A stretch of 34,028 nucleotides of DNA from Arenimonas metalli CF5-1 (lineage in GTDB: Bacteria; Pseudomonadota; Gammaproteobacteria; Xanthomonadales; Xanthomonadaceae), in the NCBI RefSeq assembly GCF_000747155.1, contig NZ_AVCK01000029.1:1-34028 (forward strand). Reading direction: 5' to 3'. The translations under genes and the position numbers were made by a program. Under the pieces are notes generated by a model, which was not told the origin of the DNA, did no database searches, and saw only the letters and a program-made list of their open reading frames with translations. Within the stretch, counting starts at the first letter, position 1. Each line of letters begins with the position of its first letter. Below are positions 21,551-31,026 of the stretch, in pieces.

Positions 21551-22180
21551 TTACTTCGAGTACAACTCGACGATCAGCGCTTCATTGATATCCGAGGGCA
21601 GGTCGGCGCGATCCGGGACGGCCTTGAAGACGCCAGCGAACTTCTTCGCATCCACTTCGCACCAGCTCGGGACCAGGTCCATCTGCTGCGAGAGGTTGAC
21701 GGCTTCCTGGACGTTCAGGTGCTTCTGCGCCTTTTCGGTCAGGGTGACGGCGTCGCCGGCCTTGACCTGGTAGGACGGCAGGTTGACCGTCTTGCCATTG
21801 ACCAGCACGCCCTTGTGCGACACCAGCTGGCGCGCCTGCGGACGGGTGACGGCGAAGCCCATGCGGTACACGACGTTGTCGAGGCGCTGCTCGAGCATCT
21901 GCAGCAGGGTCTCGCCGGTGTTGCCCTTCTTGCGGGCAGCCTTGGTGTAGTACGAGCGGAACTGACGCTCCAGCAGGCCGTAGATGCGCTTGACCTTCTG
22001 CTTCTCGCGAAGCTGGGTGGCGTAGTCGGACAGCTTGCCCTTGCGGGCAACCGGGCCGTGCTGGCCGGGCTTCTGCTCCAGCTTGCACTTGGAATCGATC
22101 GCGCGGGCCGGCGACTTCAGGCTGAGGTCAGCGCCTTCGCGGCGGGCGAGCTTACAGGTGGGACCAATGTAACGAGCCAT
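21551..22180 (-). CDS. rpsD: 30S ribosomal protein S4
   Basis: S4 is a primary 16S rRNA binder, and in E. coli is also the translational repressor of the alpha operon. The 209-residue protein shows [16 protein letters not shown], the S4 core [17 protein letters not shown], and the S4 RNA-binding domain [20 protein letters not shown]. Only Cys9 and Cys32 are present in the N-terminal part, so it is not a four-Cys zinc form. Gap to rpoA is 23 bases. Confidence 0.98.
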   Translation of the reverse strand: MARYIGPTCKLARREGADLSLKSPARAIDSKCKLEQKPGQHGPVARKGKLSDYATQLREKQKVKRIYGLLERQFRSYYTKAARKKGNTGETLLQMLEQRLDNVVYRMGFAVTRPQARQLVSHKGVLVNGKTVNLPSYQVKAGDAVTLTEKAQKHLNVQEAVNLSQQMDLVPSWCEVDAKKFAGVFKAVPDRADLPSDINEALIVELYSK

Positions 22181-22201
22181 TTATATAGTCTCCAGTTCCC
22201 G

Positions 22202-22591
22202 TTAGACGCGGCGCTTCTTCGGCGGCCGGCACCCGTTGTGCGGGATCGGGGTGACGTCGATGATGTTGGTGATCTTGTATCCGACCGCGTTCAGCGAACG
22301 CACGGCCGACTCGCGGCCCGGGCCGGGGCCCTTGATACGGACTTCCAGGGTCTTCACACCGTAGTCGAGGGCGGCCTTGCCGGCCTTCTCGGCGGCCACC
22401 TGGGCGGCGAACGGGGTCGACTTGCGGGAACCGCGGAAACCCGCGCCGCCCGAAGTAGCCCACGACAGCGCATTGCCCTGGCGGTCGGTGATGGTGACGA
22501 TGGTGTTGTTGAAAGAAGCTTGGACGTGGGCGATGCCGTCGGTGACGACTCGCTTGATCTTCTTCTTGGTCTTGACTGCCGGCTTGTTCAT
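22202..22591 (-). CDS. rpsK: 30S ribosomal protein S11
   Basis: S11 lines the mRNA exit region of the 30S platform. The 129-residue protein has [16 protein letters not shown] and ends with the conserved [18 protein letters not shown] block, full family length. The N-terminus carries a basic stretch KTKKKIKR. It sits 9 bases after rpsM and 21 before rpsD. Confidence 0.98.
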   Translation of the reverse strand: MNKPAVKTKKKIKRVVTDGIAHVQASFNNTIVTITDRQGNALSWATSGGAGFRGSRKSTPFAAQVAAEKAGKAALDYGVKTLEVRIKGPGPGRESAVRSLNAVGYKITNIIDVTPIPHNGCRPPKKRRV

Positions 22592-22600
22592 TGGCTGCCC

Positions 22601-22957
22601 TTACTTCTTGATGGCTTTGCGCGGACCCTTGCGGGTGCGGGCGTTGGTCCGGGTACGCTGACCGCGCATCGGGAGGCCGCGACGATGGCGCAGGCCGCGG
22701 TAGCAGCCCAGGTCCATCAGACGCTTGATCGACATGCCGACTTCGCGACGCAGGTCGCCCTCGACGATGTACTTGGCCACTTCGGCGCGGATGCGCTCGA
22801 TTTCCGGCTCGGACAGGTCGCGGATCTTGGTGGCCTGGGCCACGCCAGCCGCGTCACAAACAAGCTTCGACCGGGTACGGCCGATGCCAAAGATACTCTG
22901 CAGGCCCACCCAGACATGCTTCTGGACAGGCAGGTTGACACCCGCAATGCGCGCCAT
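22601..22957 (-). CDS. rpsM: 30S ribosomal protein S13
   Basis: S13 is in the 30S head and contacts the 50S and P-site tRNA. The 118-residue protein begins [10 protein letters not shown] and has the helix-two-turns block [15 protein letters not shown] plus the basic tail [17 protein letters not shown]. It is the first gene of the alpha group and is separated from secY by 249 bases that hold an extended -10 promoter and hairpins. Confidence 0.98.
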   Translation of the reverse strand: MARIAGVNLPVQKHVWVGLQSIFGIGRTRSKLVCDAAGVAQATKIRDLSEPEIERIRAEVAKYIVEGDLRREVGMSIKRLMDLGCYRGLRHRRGLPMRGQRTRTNARTRKGPRKAIKK

Positions 22958-23206
22958 CAGGCGTTCTCCAACTTAAAATTGAGCGCAGTGAATCACGAAG
23001 TATAACAGGGCTTGGGGTTCAGTTGTAGCCCCCCGGGTCGTGGGACCCGGGAAACCCGGCATGGGGAGTGTGCCCATGCTCCGGCGACAAGCTGGCAACT
23101 GCCCTCCCCCATCCTGGGGTCGGGCGCCCCGCGCTACTCCAGCGCAGGGACGGTTACCGGCTTATCCGCGCGCCAAGCCGCCGCGCGGACCGCCCATCAA
23201 TGGTGC
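22958..23206 (-). promoter_or_regulatory. secY-rpsM intergenic region with promoter and hairpins
   Basis: On the minus strand an extended -10, TGTTATACT (TATACT at 22999-23004), lies about 42 bases before rpsM; the -35 is poor, which the TG extension can offset. Upstream are three inverted repeats: 8 bp CCCGGGTC (23032-23039 with 23044-23051), 7 bp GCATGGG (23059-23065 with 23073-23079) and 7 bp CCGCGCG (23166-23172 with 23182-23188). I find no rpmJ (L36) reading frame here. Confidence 0.6.
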
Positions 23207-24577
23207 TCAGCCGCGGGTGAGACCGCGACCGCCACCTTTCAGATTCGCTTTCTTCATCAGGCTCTCATACTGATGCGACATCAGATGGGCCTGGATCTGG
23301 GCGGTGAAGTCCATCACCACCACGACCACGATCAGCAGCGAGGTGCCGCCGAAGTAGAACGGGACCGACCAGAAGCCACGGATGACTTCGGGCAGCAGGC
23401 AGACCAGCACCAGGTACAGCGAGCCGATCAGGGTCAGGCGGGTCAGCACGCCGTCGATGTAGTCGGCGGTGGCCTTGCCGGGACGGATGCCCGGGACCAG
23501 GGCGCCCGACTTCTTCAGGTTGTCCGCGGTTTCCTGGGAGTTGAAGACCAGGGCGGTGTAGAAGAAGGCGAAGCCCATGATCAGGCCGCCGTACAGCAGC
23601 ATGTGCAGCGGCTCGCTCGGCGCCAGCGCCTGGCTGAGGTTCTGCAGCCACAGGTTGAGGTTGTCACGCCAGGCGACGCCGGTCGGCTCGCCGGCCTGGC
23701 CAAACCACTGGACCATGGTCGCCGGGAACATGATCAGGCTGGAGGCGAAGATGGCCGGGATCACGCCCGCCATGTTCAGCTTCAGCGGCAGGTGCGAGTT
23801 CTGGTTCATGTAGGCCTGGCGGCCACCCTGGCGACGGGCGTAGTTCACGGTGATGCGGCGCTGGCCGCGCTCCATGAACACCACGAAGTAGGTGACGCCG
23901 ACCACCAGGGCCAGGATCACCAGCACCGCGAACCAGCTCAGCTCGCCGCTGCCGACCTGCTGCACGGTCGAGATGGCCGCGCTGGGCAGGCTGGCGACGA
24001 TGCCCGCGAAGATGATCAGCGAGATGCCGTTGCCGATGCCGCGCTCGGTGATCTGCTCGCCCAGCCACATCAGGAAGATGGTGCCGGCGGTGAGCGCCAC
24101 GATGGCGGTCAGGATGAAGCCGGGGCCCGGCGCGTAGACCACGCCCGGCTGCTGCTGCAGCATGCTGGCGATCGAACCGGCCTGGACCACGGCCAGCACG
24201 ACAGCGCCGATGCGCGAGTACTGGGTCAGCTTGCGCCGGCCGCTCTCGCCTTCCTTCTTCATCGCCTTCCAGGGCTCGTAGATCTGCCCCATCAGCTGCA
24301 CGATGATGGAGGCCGAGATGTACGGGATGACGTTCAGCGCGAACAGGCTGAAGCGGTTCAGGGCGCCACCGGAGAACATGTTGAACATGTCGACGATGGT
24401 GCCCTGCTGGGCTTCCATCAGTTCCAGCATCCGCTGCGGATCGATGCCCGGCACCGGGATGTAGCTGCCGATGCGGTAGACGATCAGCGCAAGGATCACG
24501 AAGACCAGGCGCTGGCGGAGCTCGGTGAACTTACCGAGCCCACCCAGGGCGCTTGCGGCGGACGTGGACTGCGTCAA
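23207..24577 (-). CDS. secY: Protein translocase subunit SecY
   Basis: SecY forms the protein-conducting channel of the Sec translocon in the inner membrane. The 456-residue protein has ten membrane segments; seen are the plug/first-loop region with [12 protein letters not shown], the [12 protein letters not shown] helix, [29 protein letters not shown], and [27 protein letters not shown]-type cytoplasmic loop, all diagnostic. The start is TTG at 24577, 4 bases after rplO, with GGAG 8 bases upstream; no ATG is near. It closes the spc group. Confidence 0.97.
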   Translation of the reverse strand: MTQSTSAASALGGLGKFTELRQRLVFVILALIVYRIGSYIPVPGIDPQRMLELMEAQQGTIVDMFNMFSGGALNRFSLFALNVIPYISASIIVQLMGQIYEPWKAMKKEGESGRRKLTQYSRIGAVVLAVVQAGSIASMLQQQPGVVYAPGPGFILTAIVALTAGTIFLMWLGEQITERGIGNGISLIIFAGIVASLPSAAISTVQQVGSGELSWFAVLVILALVVGVTYFVVFMERGQRRITVNYARRQGGRQAYMNQNSHLPLKLNMAGVIPAIFASSLIMFPATMVQWFGQAGEPTGVAWRDNLNLWLQNLSQALAPSEPLHMLLYGGLIMGFAFFYTALVFNSQETADNLKKSGALVPGIRPGKATADYIDGVLTRLTLIGSLYLVLVCLLPEVIRGFWSVPFYFGGTSLLIVVVVVMDFTAQIQAHLMSHQYESLMKKANLKGGGRGLTRG

Positions 24578-24581
24578 GGCC

Positions 24582-25019
24582 TTACTCCGTCACGCTGCCG
24601 CCGGCCGCTTCCACGGCGGCCTTGGCACCGGCCGTCGCAAGCAGACCCTTGAGCACGAACTTCTTGGTGACGTCGCCCTTCTTGACGACCTTGGCCTGCT
24701 TGGCCGTGGCCGGCACGAGCTTGGCGGCGCGCAGGGCGGCGAAGTCAATCTCGCCGGCCTCGAGCTTGTCGAGCTGGTACAGCAGCACTTCGGCGGTGTC
24801 GTTCTTCAGCTTCGAGCGGAAGCCGACCTTCGGCAGGCGCTTGTAGATGGGCATCTGGCCGCCTTCGAAGCCGGCCTTGATCTTGCCCTTGCCGGCGCGC
24901 GCGAACGAGCCCTTGTGGCCGCGACCCGCGGTCTTGCCGAGGCCGGAGCCGATGCCGCGACCAACGCGGACGCGATCCTTGCGGGCGCCGTCGGCGGGCT
25001 TGAGGGTATTGAGCTTCAT
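24582..25019 (-). CDS. rplO: 50S ribosomal protein L15
   Basis: L15 is a late-assembling large-subunit protein. The 145-residue product has the Gly/Arg-rich N-terminal arm [20 protein letters not shown], then [17 protein letters not shown], both family signatures. The C-terminal part is Ala/Lys-rich. It lies between rpmD (20-base gap) and secY (4-base gap). Confidence 0.98.
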   Translation of the reverse strand: MKLNTLKPADGARKDRVRVGRGIGSGLGKTAGRGHKGSFARAGKGKIKAGFEGGQMPIYKRLPKVGFRSKLKNDTAEVLLYQLDKLEAGEIDFAALRAAKLVPATAKQAKVVKKGDVTKKFVLKGLLATAGAKAAVEAAGGSVTE

Positions 25020-25039
25020 ATGGTTTCTCCTTGGCTCGC

Positions 25040-25222
25040 TCAGGACTCGACGCGAACCAGGTAATGCACCTGGTTGATCAGGCCGCGCACGGACGGGGAG
25101 TCCTTGAGCTCGCGGACATCATTGAGCTTGTTCAGGCCCAGGGCCTTCACGGAAATGCGGTGGCGTTCCTGGCAGCCACGAAGGCCCTTCACCAGGCGAA
25201 CCTTGACGGTCTTGTCAGCCAT
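25040..25222 (-). CDS. rpmD: 50S ribosomal protein L30
   Basis: L30 is a small 60-residue protein of the large subunit. The frame shows [29 protein letters not shown] and [12 protein letters not shown], the family pattern. The start ATG at 25222 lies inside the end of rpsE, overlapping it by 8 bases, so translation is probably coupled. A longer in-frame start at 25249 has no support. Confidence 0.97.
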   Translation of the reverse strand: MADKTVKVRLVKGLRGCQERHRISVKALGLNKLNDVRELKDSPSVRGLINQVHYLVRVES

Positions 25223-25736
25223 TGAGGATCTCCTCGAGCTTCTTGCCACGCTTGGCGGCGATGCGCGCCGGCGAGGTGGTCTCGGTCAGGCCCTTGACGG
25301 TGGCGCGGACCAGGTTGATCGGGTTGCGCGAGCCGACGGCCTTGGCCAGCACGTTCTTCACGCCGACCGCTTCGAGCACGGCGCGCATGGCGCCACCGGC
25401 GATCACGCCGGTACCTTCCGAGGCGGGCTGCATGTAGACGCGGGCGGCGCCGTGGCCGGCCTTGACCGGGTGCCACAGGGTGCCTTCGTTGAGGTCGACC
25501 TGGACCATCGCCTTGCGGGCGTATTCCATCGACTTCTGGATGGCGACCGGCACTTCGCGCGCCTTGCCGTAGCCGAAGCCGACCTTGCCGGCACCGTCGC
25601 CGACCACGGTCAGCGCGGTGAAGGTGAACTGACGACCGCCCTTGACGGTCTTGGAGACGCGGTTGACGGCGACCAGCTTCTCGATGAAGCCGTCGTCGCT
25701 TTCCCCGCGATTGCGATCGCGCTCGTTGCTGGACAT
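25215..25736 (-). CDS. rpsE: 30S ribosomal protein S5
   Basis: S5 acts in decoding accuracy and 30S assembly. The 173-residue protein has an acidic/charged N-terminal tail ([15 protein letters not shown]), the double-stranded RNA-binding block [21 protein letters not shown], and [19 protein letters not shown]. It ends 8 bases inside rpmD. The 92 bases upstream, to rplR, are unusually long for this operon. Confidence 0.98.
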   Translation of the reverse strand: MSSNERDRNRGESDDGFIEKLVAVNRVSKTVKGGRQFTFTALTVVGDGAGKVGFGYGKAREVPVAIQKSMEYARKAMVQVDLNEGTLWHPVKAGHGAARVYMQPASEGTGVIAGGAMRAVLEAVGVKNVLAKAVGSRNPINLVRATVKGLTETTSPARIAAKRGKKLEEILNG

Positions 25737-25828
25737 AGGGATTCCTGGGTTTGCTTACGGCCGGTGGCCGCTTATGGTTGTGGTTGGTACTGGAAACTCA
25801 AGCCCGAAGGCCTTTCAAGCCCGGAGGC
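25737..25828 (-). repeat. Spacer with imperfect direct repeat between rplR and rpsE
   Basis: This 92-base spacer holds two copies, 13 of 14 bases identical, of TCAAGCCCGAAGGC (25798-25811 and 25815-25828), 17 bases apart. The second copy abuts the rplR stop codon. A small CGGCC-GGT-GGCCG hairpin (about 25758-25770) lies nearer rpsE. No gene is seen. Confidence 0.6.
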
Positions 25829-26182
25829 TTAGAACTGCAGGCCACCCTCGCGGGCGGCGTCGGCCAGGGCCTTGATGCGGCCGTGGTAGCGGTAGCCGGA
25901 TCGATCGAAGGCAACCTTGTCGATGCCCGCGGCGAGCGCCTTGGCGGCGATCGTGCGGCCGACCTTGGCGGCGGCTTCGAGGTTCTTGCTGCCCTTGAGG
26001 CCGTCCATCACGTCGGCCTGCACGGTGGAGGCCGAAGCCAGCACCTTGGAGCCGTCGGAGGTGAACAGCTGGGCGTAGATGTGCTGGCCGGTGCGCAGCA
26101 CCGACAGGCGGGCGACGCCGAGCTTGCGGATGTGCGAACGCGTGGTCTTGGCGCGGCGCAGACGGGCGATGTTCTTGTCCAT
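25829..26182 (-). CDS. rplR: 50S ribosomal protein L18
   Basis: L18 binds 5S rRNA. The 117-residue protein shows the basic N-terminus [34 protein letters not shown], and the conserved ending [21 protein letters not shown]. The Shine-Dalgarno (GAGG) lies upstream within the 32-base gap to rplF. Confidence 0.98.
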   Translation of the reverse strand: MDKNIARLRRAKTTRSHIRKLGVARLSVLRTGQHIYAQLFTSDGSKVLASASTVQADVMDGLKGSKNLEAAAKVGRTIAAKALAAGIDKVAFDRSGYRYHGRIKALADAAREGGLQF

Positions 26183-26214
26183 GGTATTTACCTCGAGGAA
26201 GCGGAAGCGCCCAA

Positions 26215-26742
26215 TTAGGCCTTCTTGGCTTCCTTCATGATGATCTTCTCGCCGGAGTAACGGATGCCCTTGCCCTTGTAGGGCTCCGGCTTGCGGTACG
26301 CGCGGATCTTGGCGGCAACCTCACCCACCTGCTGCTTGTCGGCGCCGGAGACCAGGATCTCGGTCTGGGTCGGCGTGGACAGCGTGATGCCCTCGGGCGC
26401 CACGTACACGGTCGGGTGCGAGAAGCCCAGGCTCAGGCTCAGGTCCTTGCCCTGCATGGCGGCGCGGTAACCGACGCCAACCAGCTCGAGCTTGCGGGTG
26501 AAACCCTCGGACACGCCCTGGACCATGTTGGCCAGGATGGCGCGGGCGGTGCCGGCCATCGGGACGTTGTCGGCATGGGCGGCGGACAGCTGCAGCACGC
26601 CGTTCTCGACGGCGAACTCGACACCGGCCGGCTTGGCCAGGCTCAGGCTGCCCTTCGGGCCCTTGACCGTGACCTTGTCGGCGGTGGCGTTGAACTCGAC
26701 GCCCTTGGGCATCTGGATCGGCTTCTTGGCAACGCGGGACAT
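26215..26742 (-). CDS. rplF: 50S ribosomal protein L6
   Basis: L6 lies near the factor-binding site of the large subunit. The 175-residue protein begins MSRVAKKPI, has the two L6 repeats with [19 protein letters not shown], and ends with [16 protein letters not shown], the L6 signature. The gap to rpsH is 13 bases and to rplR 32 bases. Confidence 0.98.
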   Translation of the reverse strand: MSRVAKKPIQMPKGVEFNATADKVTVKGPKGSLSLAKPAGVEFAVENGVLQLSAAHADNVPMAGTARAILANMVQGVSEGFTRKLELVGVGYRAAMQGKDLSLSLGFSHPTVYVAPEGITLSTPTQTEILVSGADKQQVGEVAAKIRAYRKPEPYKGKGIRYSGEKIIMKEAKKA

Positions 26743-26755
26743 GGGTGCGTTCTCC

Positions 26756-27151
26756 TTAGGCCACGAGGCAGATGACTTCGCCGCCCACGCCCGCAGCGCG
26801 GGCCTGGCGATCGGTCATCAGACCCTGGGAGGTGGAGATGATGGCGACGCCGAGGCCGGCGAGCACCTTCGGGAGGTCGTCCTTGCCCTTGTACTGGCGC
26901 AGGCCCGAACGGGAGACGCGCTCGAGGCGCTCGATCACCGGCTTGCCTTCGTAGTACTTAAGGGAGACTTCCAGCTTGGCCTTGGCGCCCTCGCCGCTCA
27001 CGCGGAAGTCACCGATGTAACCCTCGGACTTCAGCACGGTGGCGATGGCCAGCTTCATCTTGGAGGCAGGCATGGAAACCTGCGGCTTGCCGACGGCGAG
27101 CGCATTCTTGATGCGCACCAGCATGTCGGCGATAGGATCAGTCATGCTCAT
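26756..27151 (-). CDS. rpsH: 30S ribosomal protein S8
   Basis: S8 binds central-domain 16S rRNA and in E. coli represses the spc operon. The 131-residue protein shows [24 protein letters not shown], and the C-terminal [20 protein letters not shown]. The first ATG (27151, MSMTDP) is used because E. coli S8 starts MSMQDP; the second ATG at 27145 is possible. A 65-base gap with a hairpin separates it from rpsN. Confidence 0.98.
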   Translation of the reverse strand: MSMTDPIADMLVRIKNALAVGKPQVSMPASKMKLAIATVLKSEGYIGDFRVSGEGAKAKLEVSLKYYEGKPVIERLERVSRSGLRQYKGKDDLPKVLAGLGVAIISTSQGLMTDRQARAAGVGGEVICLVA

Positions 27152-27194
27152 TTGTTCTTACCCTTCTAGGTGTCAGGAGCACCGATATCCGCAA

Positions 27195-27210
27195 GTCCCC
27201 GTTGGGGGAC
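27195..27210 (-). other. Hairpin between rpsN and rpsH
   Basis: A 6-bp perfect stem GTCCCC/GGGGAC (27195-27200 with 27205-27210) closed by a 4-base loop lies 6 bases after the rpsN stop, inside the 65-base rpsN-rpsH gap. It has no T run. It may help set S14/S8 expression or be an RNA-processing site. Confidence 0.5.
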
Positions 27211-27216
27211 CGGCGA

Positions 27217-27522
27217 TTACCAGCTGGCCTTGCGCAGGCCGGGCACGTCGCCACGCATCGTGGCTTCGCGCAGCTTGTTGCGGCCGAGGCCGAACTTGCT
27301 GTACACGCCGCGCGAGCGGCCGGTGAGTTCGCAGCGGTTGCGCACGCGGCTCGCACTCGAGTCGCGGGGCAGCTTCTGCAGCTTGGTGGCGGCGTCCATC
27401 TTTTCCTCGTAAGAGGCGGTGACGGAGCTGATGATCTTCTTGAGCTCGGCGCGCTTGGTGGCGTGCTTGGCGACCAGCTTCTTCCGCTTGATGTCGCGGT
27501 TAACCATCGACGTCTTGGCCAT
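27217..27522 (-). CDS. rpsN: 30S ribosomal protein S14 (zinc-free long type)
   Basis: S14 sits in the 30S head. The 101-residue protein is the long C-minus type: it has a single Cys in [21 protein letters not shown] and lacks the two CxxC zinc pairs of the 61-residue form. It begins [10 protein letters not shown] and ends [11 protein letters not shown], as in E. coli. Gap to rplE is 17 bases. Confidence 0.98.
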   Translation of the reverse strand: MAKTSMVNRDIKRKKLVAKHATKRAELKKIISSVTASYEEKMDAATKLQKLPRDSSASRVRNRCELTGRSRGVYSKFGLGRNKLREATMRGDVPGLRKASW

Positions 27523-27539
27523 GATCTATATCCTCGAAA

Positions 27540-28082
27540 TCAGTTGCGGAACGGGAAGTTGAAGGCCTGGAGCAGCGCCTTGGCTTCTTCGTTGGTCTTC
27601 GCCGTGGTGGTGATGGCGATGTCCATGCCGCGCATGGCGTCAACGGCGTCGAAGTCGATCTCGGGGAAGATGATCTGTTCCTTGATGCCCATGTTGTAGT
27701 TGCCGCGGCCGTCGAACGAACGACCCGACACGCCGCGGAAGTCACGCACGCGGGGCAGCGAGATGTTGATCAGGCGGTCGAGGAACTCGAACATCTTGGC
27801 GCGGCGCAGGGTCACCTTGCAGCCGATCGGCCAGCCGTCGCGGATCTTGAAGCTGGCGACGGAGACGCGGGCGTTGGTGGTGATCGGCTTCTGGCCGGCG
27901 ATCTTGGTCATGTCGGCGACGGCATTTTCCAGGATCTTCTTGTTGCCCACGGCCTCGCCCACGCCCATGTTCAGCGTGATCTTGGTGATGCGGGGAACCT
28001 GCATGACGTTCTCGTAGCCGAACTGCTCCATGAGCTTCGGAACCACGGAATCCTTGTAAAACGTTTCGAGACGGGTGCTCAT
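27540..28082 (-). CDS. rplE: 50S ribosomal protein L5
   Basis: L5 carries 5S rRNA and contacts P-site tRNA. The 180-residue protein shows [20 protein letters not shown], the signature [21 protein letters not shown], and [20 protein letters not shown]. It is of normal length. In E. coli S8 binds the mRNA around this start; I could not judge whether the same site is conserved here. Confidence 0.98.
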   Translation of the reverse strand: MSTRLETFYKDSVVPKLMEQFGYENVMQVPRITKITLNMGVGEAVGNKKILENAVADMTKIAGQKPITTNARVSVASFKIRDGWPIGCKVTLRRAKMFEFLDRLINISLPRVRDFRGVSGRSFDGRGNYNMGIKEQIIFPEIDFDAVDAMRGMDIAITTTAKTNEEAKALLQAFNFPFRN

Positions 28083-28093
28083 GACATCATTCC

Positions 28094-28408
28094 TTAGGCG
28101 TCGATCGCCTCACCGCTCGAGCGGAACACACGCACTTTGCGTCCATTCTCGAGCACCTTGAAACCAATCCGCTCACCCTTGCCCGAGGCCTGGTTGAACA
28201 GCATGACGTTGGAGATGTGGATCGGCGCCTCGCGCTCGACGATGCCGCCGGCGACGTTGGCCTGCGGGTTCGGCTTGGTGTGGCGCTTGATGATGTTGGC
28301 GTTCTGCACGATGACCTTGTCACCGGCGACCCGAACGACTTCACCCTTCTTGCCCTTGTCGGCGCCGGCGATGATGATCACCTGGTCGCCCTTGCGAATA
28401 CGGTTCAT
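28094..28408 (-). CDS. rplX: 50S ribosomal protein L24
   Basis: L24 starts assembly of the large subunit. The 104-residue protein has the KOW motif near the N-terminus ([21 protein letters not shown]) and [17 protein letters not shown], both family blocks. It lies 15 bases after rplN and 11 before rplE. Confidence 0.98.
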   Translation of the reverse strand: MNRIRKGDQVIIIAGADKGKKGEVVRVAGDKVIVQNANIIKRHTKPNPQANVAGGIVEREAPIHISNVMLFNQASGKGERIGFKVLENGRKVRVFRSSGEAIDA

Positions 28409-28423
28409 TGTCTGTTCCTTCGC

Positions 28424-28792
28424 TCAGATCACTTCGGGAGCGAGCGAGACGATCTTCATGAACTTCTCGGAGCGAAGTTCACGGGTCACGGGCCCGAAGA
28501 TGCGGGTGCCGATCGGCTCCTGCTTGTTGTTCAGCAGCACGGCGGCGTTACCGTCGAAACGGATCAGCGAACCGTCGGCCCGGCGCACGCCGGAACGGGT
28601 GCGGACGACGACGGCGTCGTAGACCTCGCCCTTCTTGACCTTGCCGCGGGGGATGGCGTCCTTGACGGTCACCTTGATGATGTCGCCGATGTGGGCGTAA
28701 CGGCGCTTGGAGCCGCCGAGCACCTTGATGCACATCATTTCCTTGGCGCCGGAGTTGTCGGCGGCCTCGAGGTAGCTCTGTACCTGGATCAT
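28424..28792 (-). CDS. rplN: 50S ribosomal protein L14
   Basis: L14 forms an inter-subunit bridge. The start at 28792 ([18 protein letters not shown]) gives the exact family length of 122 residues; a longer frame from 28870 overlaps rpsQ and is not used. [26 protein letters not shown] is the L14 signature region. The gene starts the spc group in E. coli, but here only 11 bases separate it from rpsQ, so no own promoter is evident. Confidence 0.98.
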   Translation of the reverse strand: MIQVQSYLEAADNSGAKEMMCIKVLGGSKRRYAHIGDIIKVTVKDAIPRGKVKKGEVYDAVVVRTRSGVRRADGSLIRFDGNAAVLLNNKQEPIGTRIFGPVTRELRSEKFMKIVSLAPEVI

Positions 28793-28803
28793 GTCTGGCC
28801 TCC

Positions 28804-29067
28804 TTACTTCACGGCGCGCGTGATGATTTCGACCACGCGCCAGTTCTTGGTCTTCGACAGCGGACGGCACTCGGACACCCGGACGACGTCGCCTTCGTTG
28901 CAGGCGTTCTCTTCGTCGTGGGCGTGGAGCTTGGTCGAGCGCCGGATGTACTTGCCGTACAGCGGGTGCTTGACCTGGCGCTCCACGAGGATCGTCACGG
29001 ACTTGTTCATCTTGTTGCTGACGACGCGGCCTTCGACCGTGCGCGTCTGGTTGGCATTATCGCTCAT
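28804..29067 (-). CDS. rpsQ: 30S ribosomal protein S17
   Basis: S17 is a primary 16S rRNA binder with an OB fold. The 87-residue protein shows [43 protein letters not shown] and [18 protein letters not shown], all typical. It follows rpmC by 9 bases. Confidence 0.98.
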   Translation of the reverse strand: MSDNANQTRTVEGRVVSNKMNKSVTILVERQVKHPLYGKYIRRSTKLHAHDEENACNEGDVVRVSECRPLSKTKNWRVVEIITRAVK

Positions 29068-29076
29068 GGCTCGCCC

Positions 29077-29262
29077 TTACTTCTTATCGGTCAGCAGGGT
29101 CATCGTCTGCGCAATCTCGCGACGGACCAGCTTGATTCGGTGGGGGGCGTTGAGCTGACCGGTGGCCTTCTGCATGCGGAGCGCGAACTGCTCCTTGTGC
29201 AGGTCCAGCAGGTGGTTCTTCAGCTCGGTCGCCGACTTTTGACGCAGTTCCTTGAGTTCCAT
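29077..29262 (-). CDS. rpmC: 50S ribosomal protein L29
   Basis: L29 sits by the exit tunnel where trigger factor and SRP dock. The 61-residue helical protein begins [19 protein letters not shown] and has the family's RMQKATGQL and [14 protein letters not shown] blocks. Its start lies 1 base after the rplP stop, so coupling is likely. Confidence 0.98.
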   Translation of the reverse strand: MELKELRQKSATELKNHLLDLHKEQFALRMQKATGQLNAPHRIKLVRREIAQTMTLLTDKK

Positions 29263-29263
29263 A

Positions 29264-29677
29264 TCAGCGCACCGTCCGGGTCACGAAAGTGGTGGTGACC
29301 GAGAGCTTCGCGGCCGCCAGGCGGAACGCCTCGCGAGCGGTGGCTTCGTCGACACCCTCGATTTCATAGATCACGCGGCCGGGGGCGATCTGGGCCACCC
29401 AGTACTCGACGTTGCCCTTACCGGCGCCCATTCGGACTTCGATCGGCTTCTTCGTGATCGGCTTGTCGGGGAACACGCGGATCCACATCTTGCCGCCACG
29501 CTTGACGTAACGGCTGATGGAACGGCGCGCGGCCTCGATCTGGCGAGCGGTCAGCTGGCCGTGCGAGGTGGCCTTCAGGCCGTACTCGCCGAAGCTGACG
29601 GCGGCGCCGGCCCAGCTCAGGCCGTCGTTACGGGACTTGAAGACCTTGCGGTACTTGGTTCGCTTGGGTTGCAGCAT
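29264..29677 (-). CDS. rplP: 50S ribosomal protein L16
   Basis: L16 organises the A-site region of the large subunit. The 137-residue protein starts [11 protein letters not shown] and contains [42 protein letters not shown] and [13 protein letters not shown]. The Arg of the RMGAGKG loop is the YcfD hydroxylation site in E. coli L16; the residue is kept here. Confidence 0.98.
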   Translation of the reverse strand: MLQPKRTKYRKVFKSRNDGLSWAGAAVSFGEYGLKATSHGQLTARQIEAARRSISRYVKRGGKMWIRVFPDKPITKKPIEVRMGAGKGNVEYWVAQIAPGRVIYEIEGVDEATAREAFRLAAAKLSVTTTFVTRTVR

Positions 29678-29683
29678 GGCGGC

Positions 29684-30385
29684 TTACCTCATTTCCTTCG
29701 CAGGACGGGCCGGGCGCTCGGTGCGCTCTTCCACTTTCTCCTGGCCAACCTGGCTGAAATCGAAAATCTCGCCCTTGTAGACCCACACCTTCACGCCAAT
29801 GATGCCGTAGGTGGTGAGGGCTTCGGCGAAGCCGTAGTCGATGTCGGCGCGGAGGGTGTGCAGGGGCACGCGGCCCTCGCGGTACCACTCCGAACGCGCG
29901 ATCTCGGCGCCGTTCAGGCGGCCGGCGACGTTGACCTTGATGCCCAGGGCGCCGAGGCGCATCGAGTTGCCGACGGCGCGCTTCATGGCGCGGCGGAACA
30001 TGATGCGGCGCTCGAGCTGCTGCGCGATCGACTCGGCGACCAGCTGCGCGTCAAGCTCGGGCTTGCGGACCTCGGAGACATTGATGTGCGCCGGGACGCC
30101 CATGATGTCCGAGACTTCCTTGCGCAGCTTCTCGATGTCCTCGCCGCGCTTGCCGATCACCACGCCCGGGCGGGCGGAGTGGATCGTGACGCGGGCGGAC
30201 TTCGACGGGCGCTCGATCAGGATCTTCGAGATGCCGGCCTGGGCGAGCTTCTTGCGCAGCATCGCACGGACCTTGAGGTCGGACGTGAGGTACTGGGCGT
30301 AGTCGCGCTTGTTGGCGAACCACTTGGAATTCCAGTCCTTGGCGATGCCCAGGCGGATTCCGGTCGGATGAACTTTGTGACCCAT
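29684..30385 (-). CDS. rpsC: 30S ribosomal protein S3
   Basis: S3 is at the mRNA entry site and has helicase activity with S4 and S5. The 233-residue protein starts [13 protein letters not shown] (30385); an in-frame start at 30421 is rejected because it overlaps rplV. The KH domain shows [16 protein letters not shown], and the C-terminal domain shows [25 protein letters not shown]. The C-terminal tail is charged ([16 protein letters not shown]). Confidence 0.98.
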   Translation of the reverse strand: MGHKVHPTGIRLGIAKDWNSKWFANKRDYAQYLTSDLKVRAMLRKKLAQAGISKILIERPSKSARVTIHSARPGVVIGKRGEDIEKLRKEVSDIMGVPAHINVSEVRKPELDAQLVAESIAQQLERRIMFRRAMKRAVGNSMRLGALGIKVNVAGRLNGAEIARSEWYREGRVPLHTLRADIDYGFAEALTTYGIIGVKVWVYKGEIFDFSQVGQEKVEERTERPARPAKEMR

Positions 30386-30401
30386 ATTCTTCGTCCCTGC
30401 C

Positions 30402-30737
30402 TTACTTGCCCGAGCCCACAACCACAGTGATGTGGCTGGTGCGCTTGAGGATGCGGGTGCCGCGGCCCTTGGCGCGGGCCATGAAGCGCTTCAGGACGGG
30501 GCCCTCGTCGACCATGATGGTGGCGACCTTGAGCTCGTCGATGTCAGCGCCGAGGTTGTTTTCGGCGTTCGAGATGGCGGACCACAGGACCTTACCGATC
30601 AGGTGGGCGGCCTTCTTGTCCGAGAACTTCAGCAGATCGTGGGCGCGGGAGGCCTGCATGCCACGGACCTGGTCGGCGACCAGGCGGGCCTTCTGCGGCG
30701 AGATCCGGGCGGTGCGGAGGATGGCTTTCGATTCCAT
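30402..30737 (-). CDS. rplV: 50S ribosomal protein L22
   Basis: L22 lines the exit tunnel; its loop tip is a macrolide-resistance site. Of two ATGs, 30743 directly abuts the AAGGAG (no spacer) while 30737 is 6 bases after it, so 30737 is chosen, giving 111 residues. Seen: [37 protein letters not shown], and the loop/end [21 protein letters not shown]. Confidence 0.96.
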   Translation of the reverse strand: MESKAILRTARISPQKARLVADQVRGMQASRAHDLLKFSDKKAAHLIGKVLWSAISNAENNLGADIDELKVATIMVDEGPVLKRFMARAKGRGTRILKRTSHITVVVGSGK

Positions 30738-30747
30738 GGTCATCTCC

Positions 30748-31020
30748 TTACTTGCCGGACTTCTTGTCGCCGCCATGACCCTTGAAGGTCCTGGTGAGGG
30801 CGAACTCGCCGAGCTTGTGACCCACCATGTTCTCGTTCACGAGGACGGGGATGTGCACCTTGCCATTGTGGATGGCGATGGTGAGCCCGACCATTTCCGG
30901 CGAGACCATGGAACGACGCGACCAAGTCTTGATCGGCTTCTTGCTGTTGCCCTGGGCGGCCTCCACCTTCTTGACGAGGTGGTGGTCGATGAAGGGACCT
31001 TTCTTAAGAGAACGTGCCAT
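30748..31020 (-). CDS. rpsS: 30S ribosomal protein S19
   Basis: S19 pairs with S13 in the 30S head. The 90-residue protein begins [20 protein letters not shown] and contains [23 protein letters not shown] and [20 protein letters not shown], the family signature. Gaps: 6 bases after rplB, 10 before rplV. Confidence 0.98.
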   Translation of the reverse strand: MARSLKKGPFIDHHLVKKVEAAQGNSKKPIKTWSRRSMVSPEMVGLTIAIHNGKVHIPVLVNENMVGHKLGEFALTRTFKGHGGDKKSGK

Positions 31021-31026
31021 GGCCTA

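Noticed and set aside
22958-23206. rpmJ (L36) expected after secY
   Set aside because: No minus-strand frame here shows the MKVRxS start or the L36 Cys/His pattern, so I do not call it.
23012-24652. A 546-residue plus-strand frame opposite secY
   Set aside because: secY is certain; the antisense translation lacks any membrane or domain pattern.
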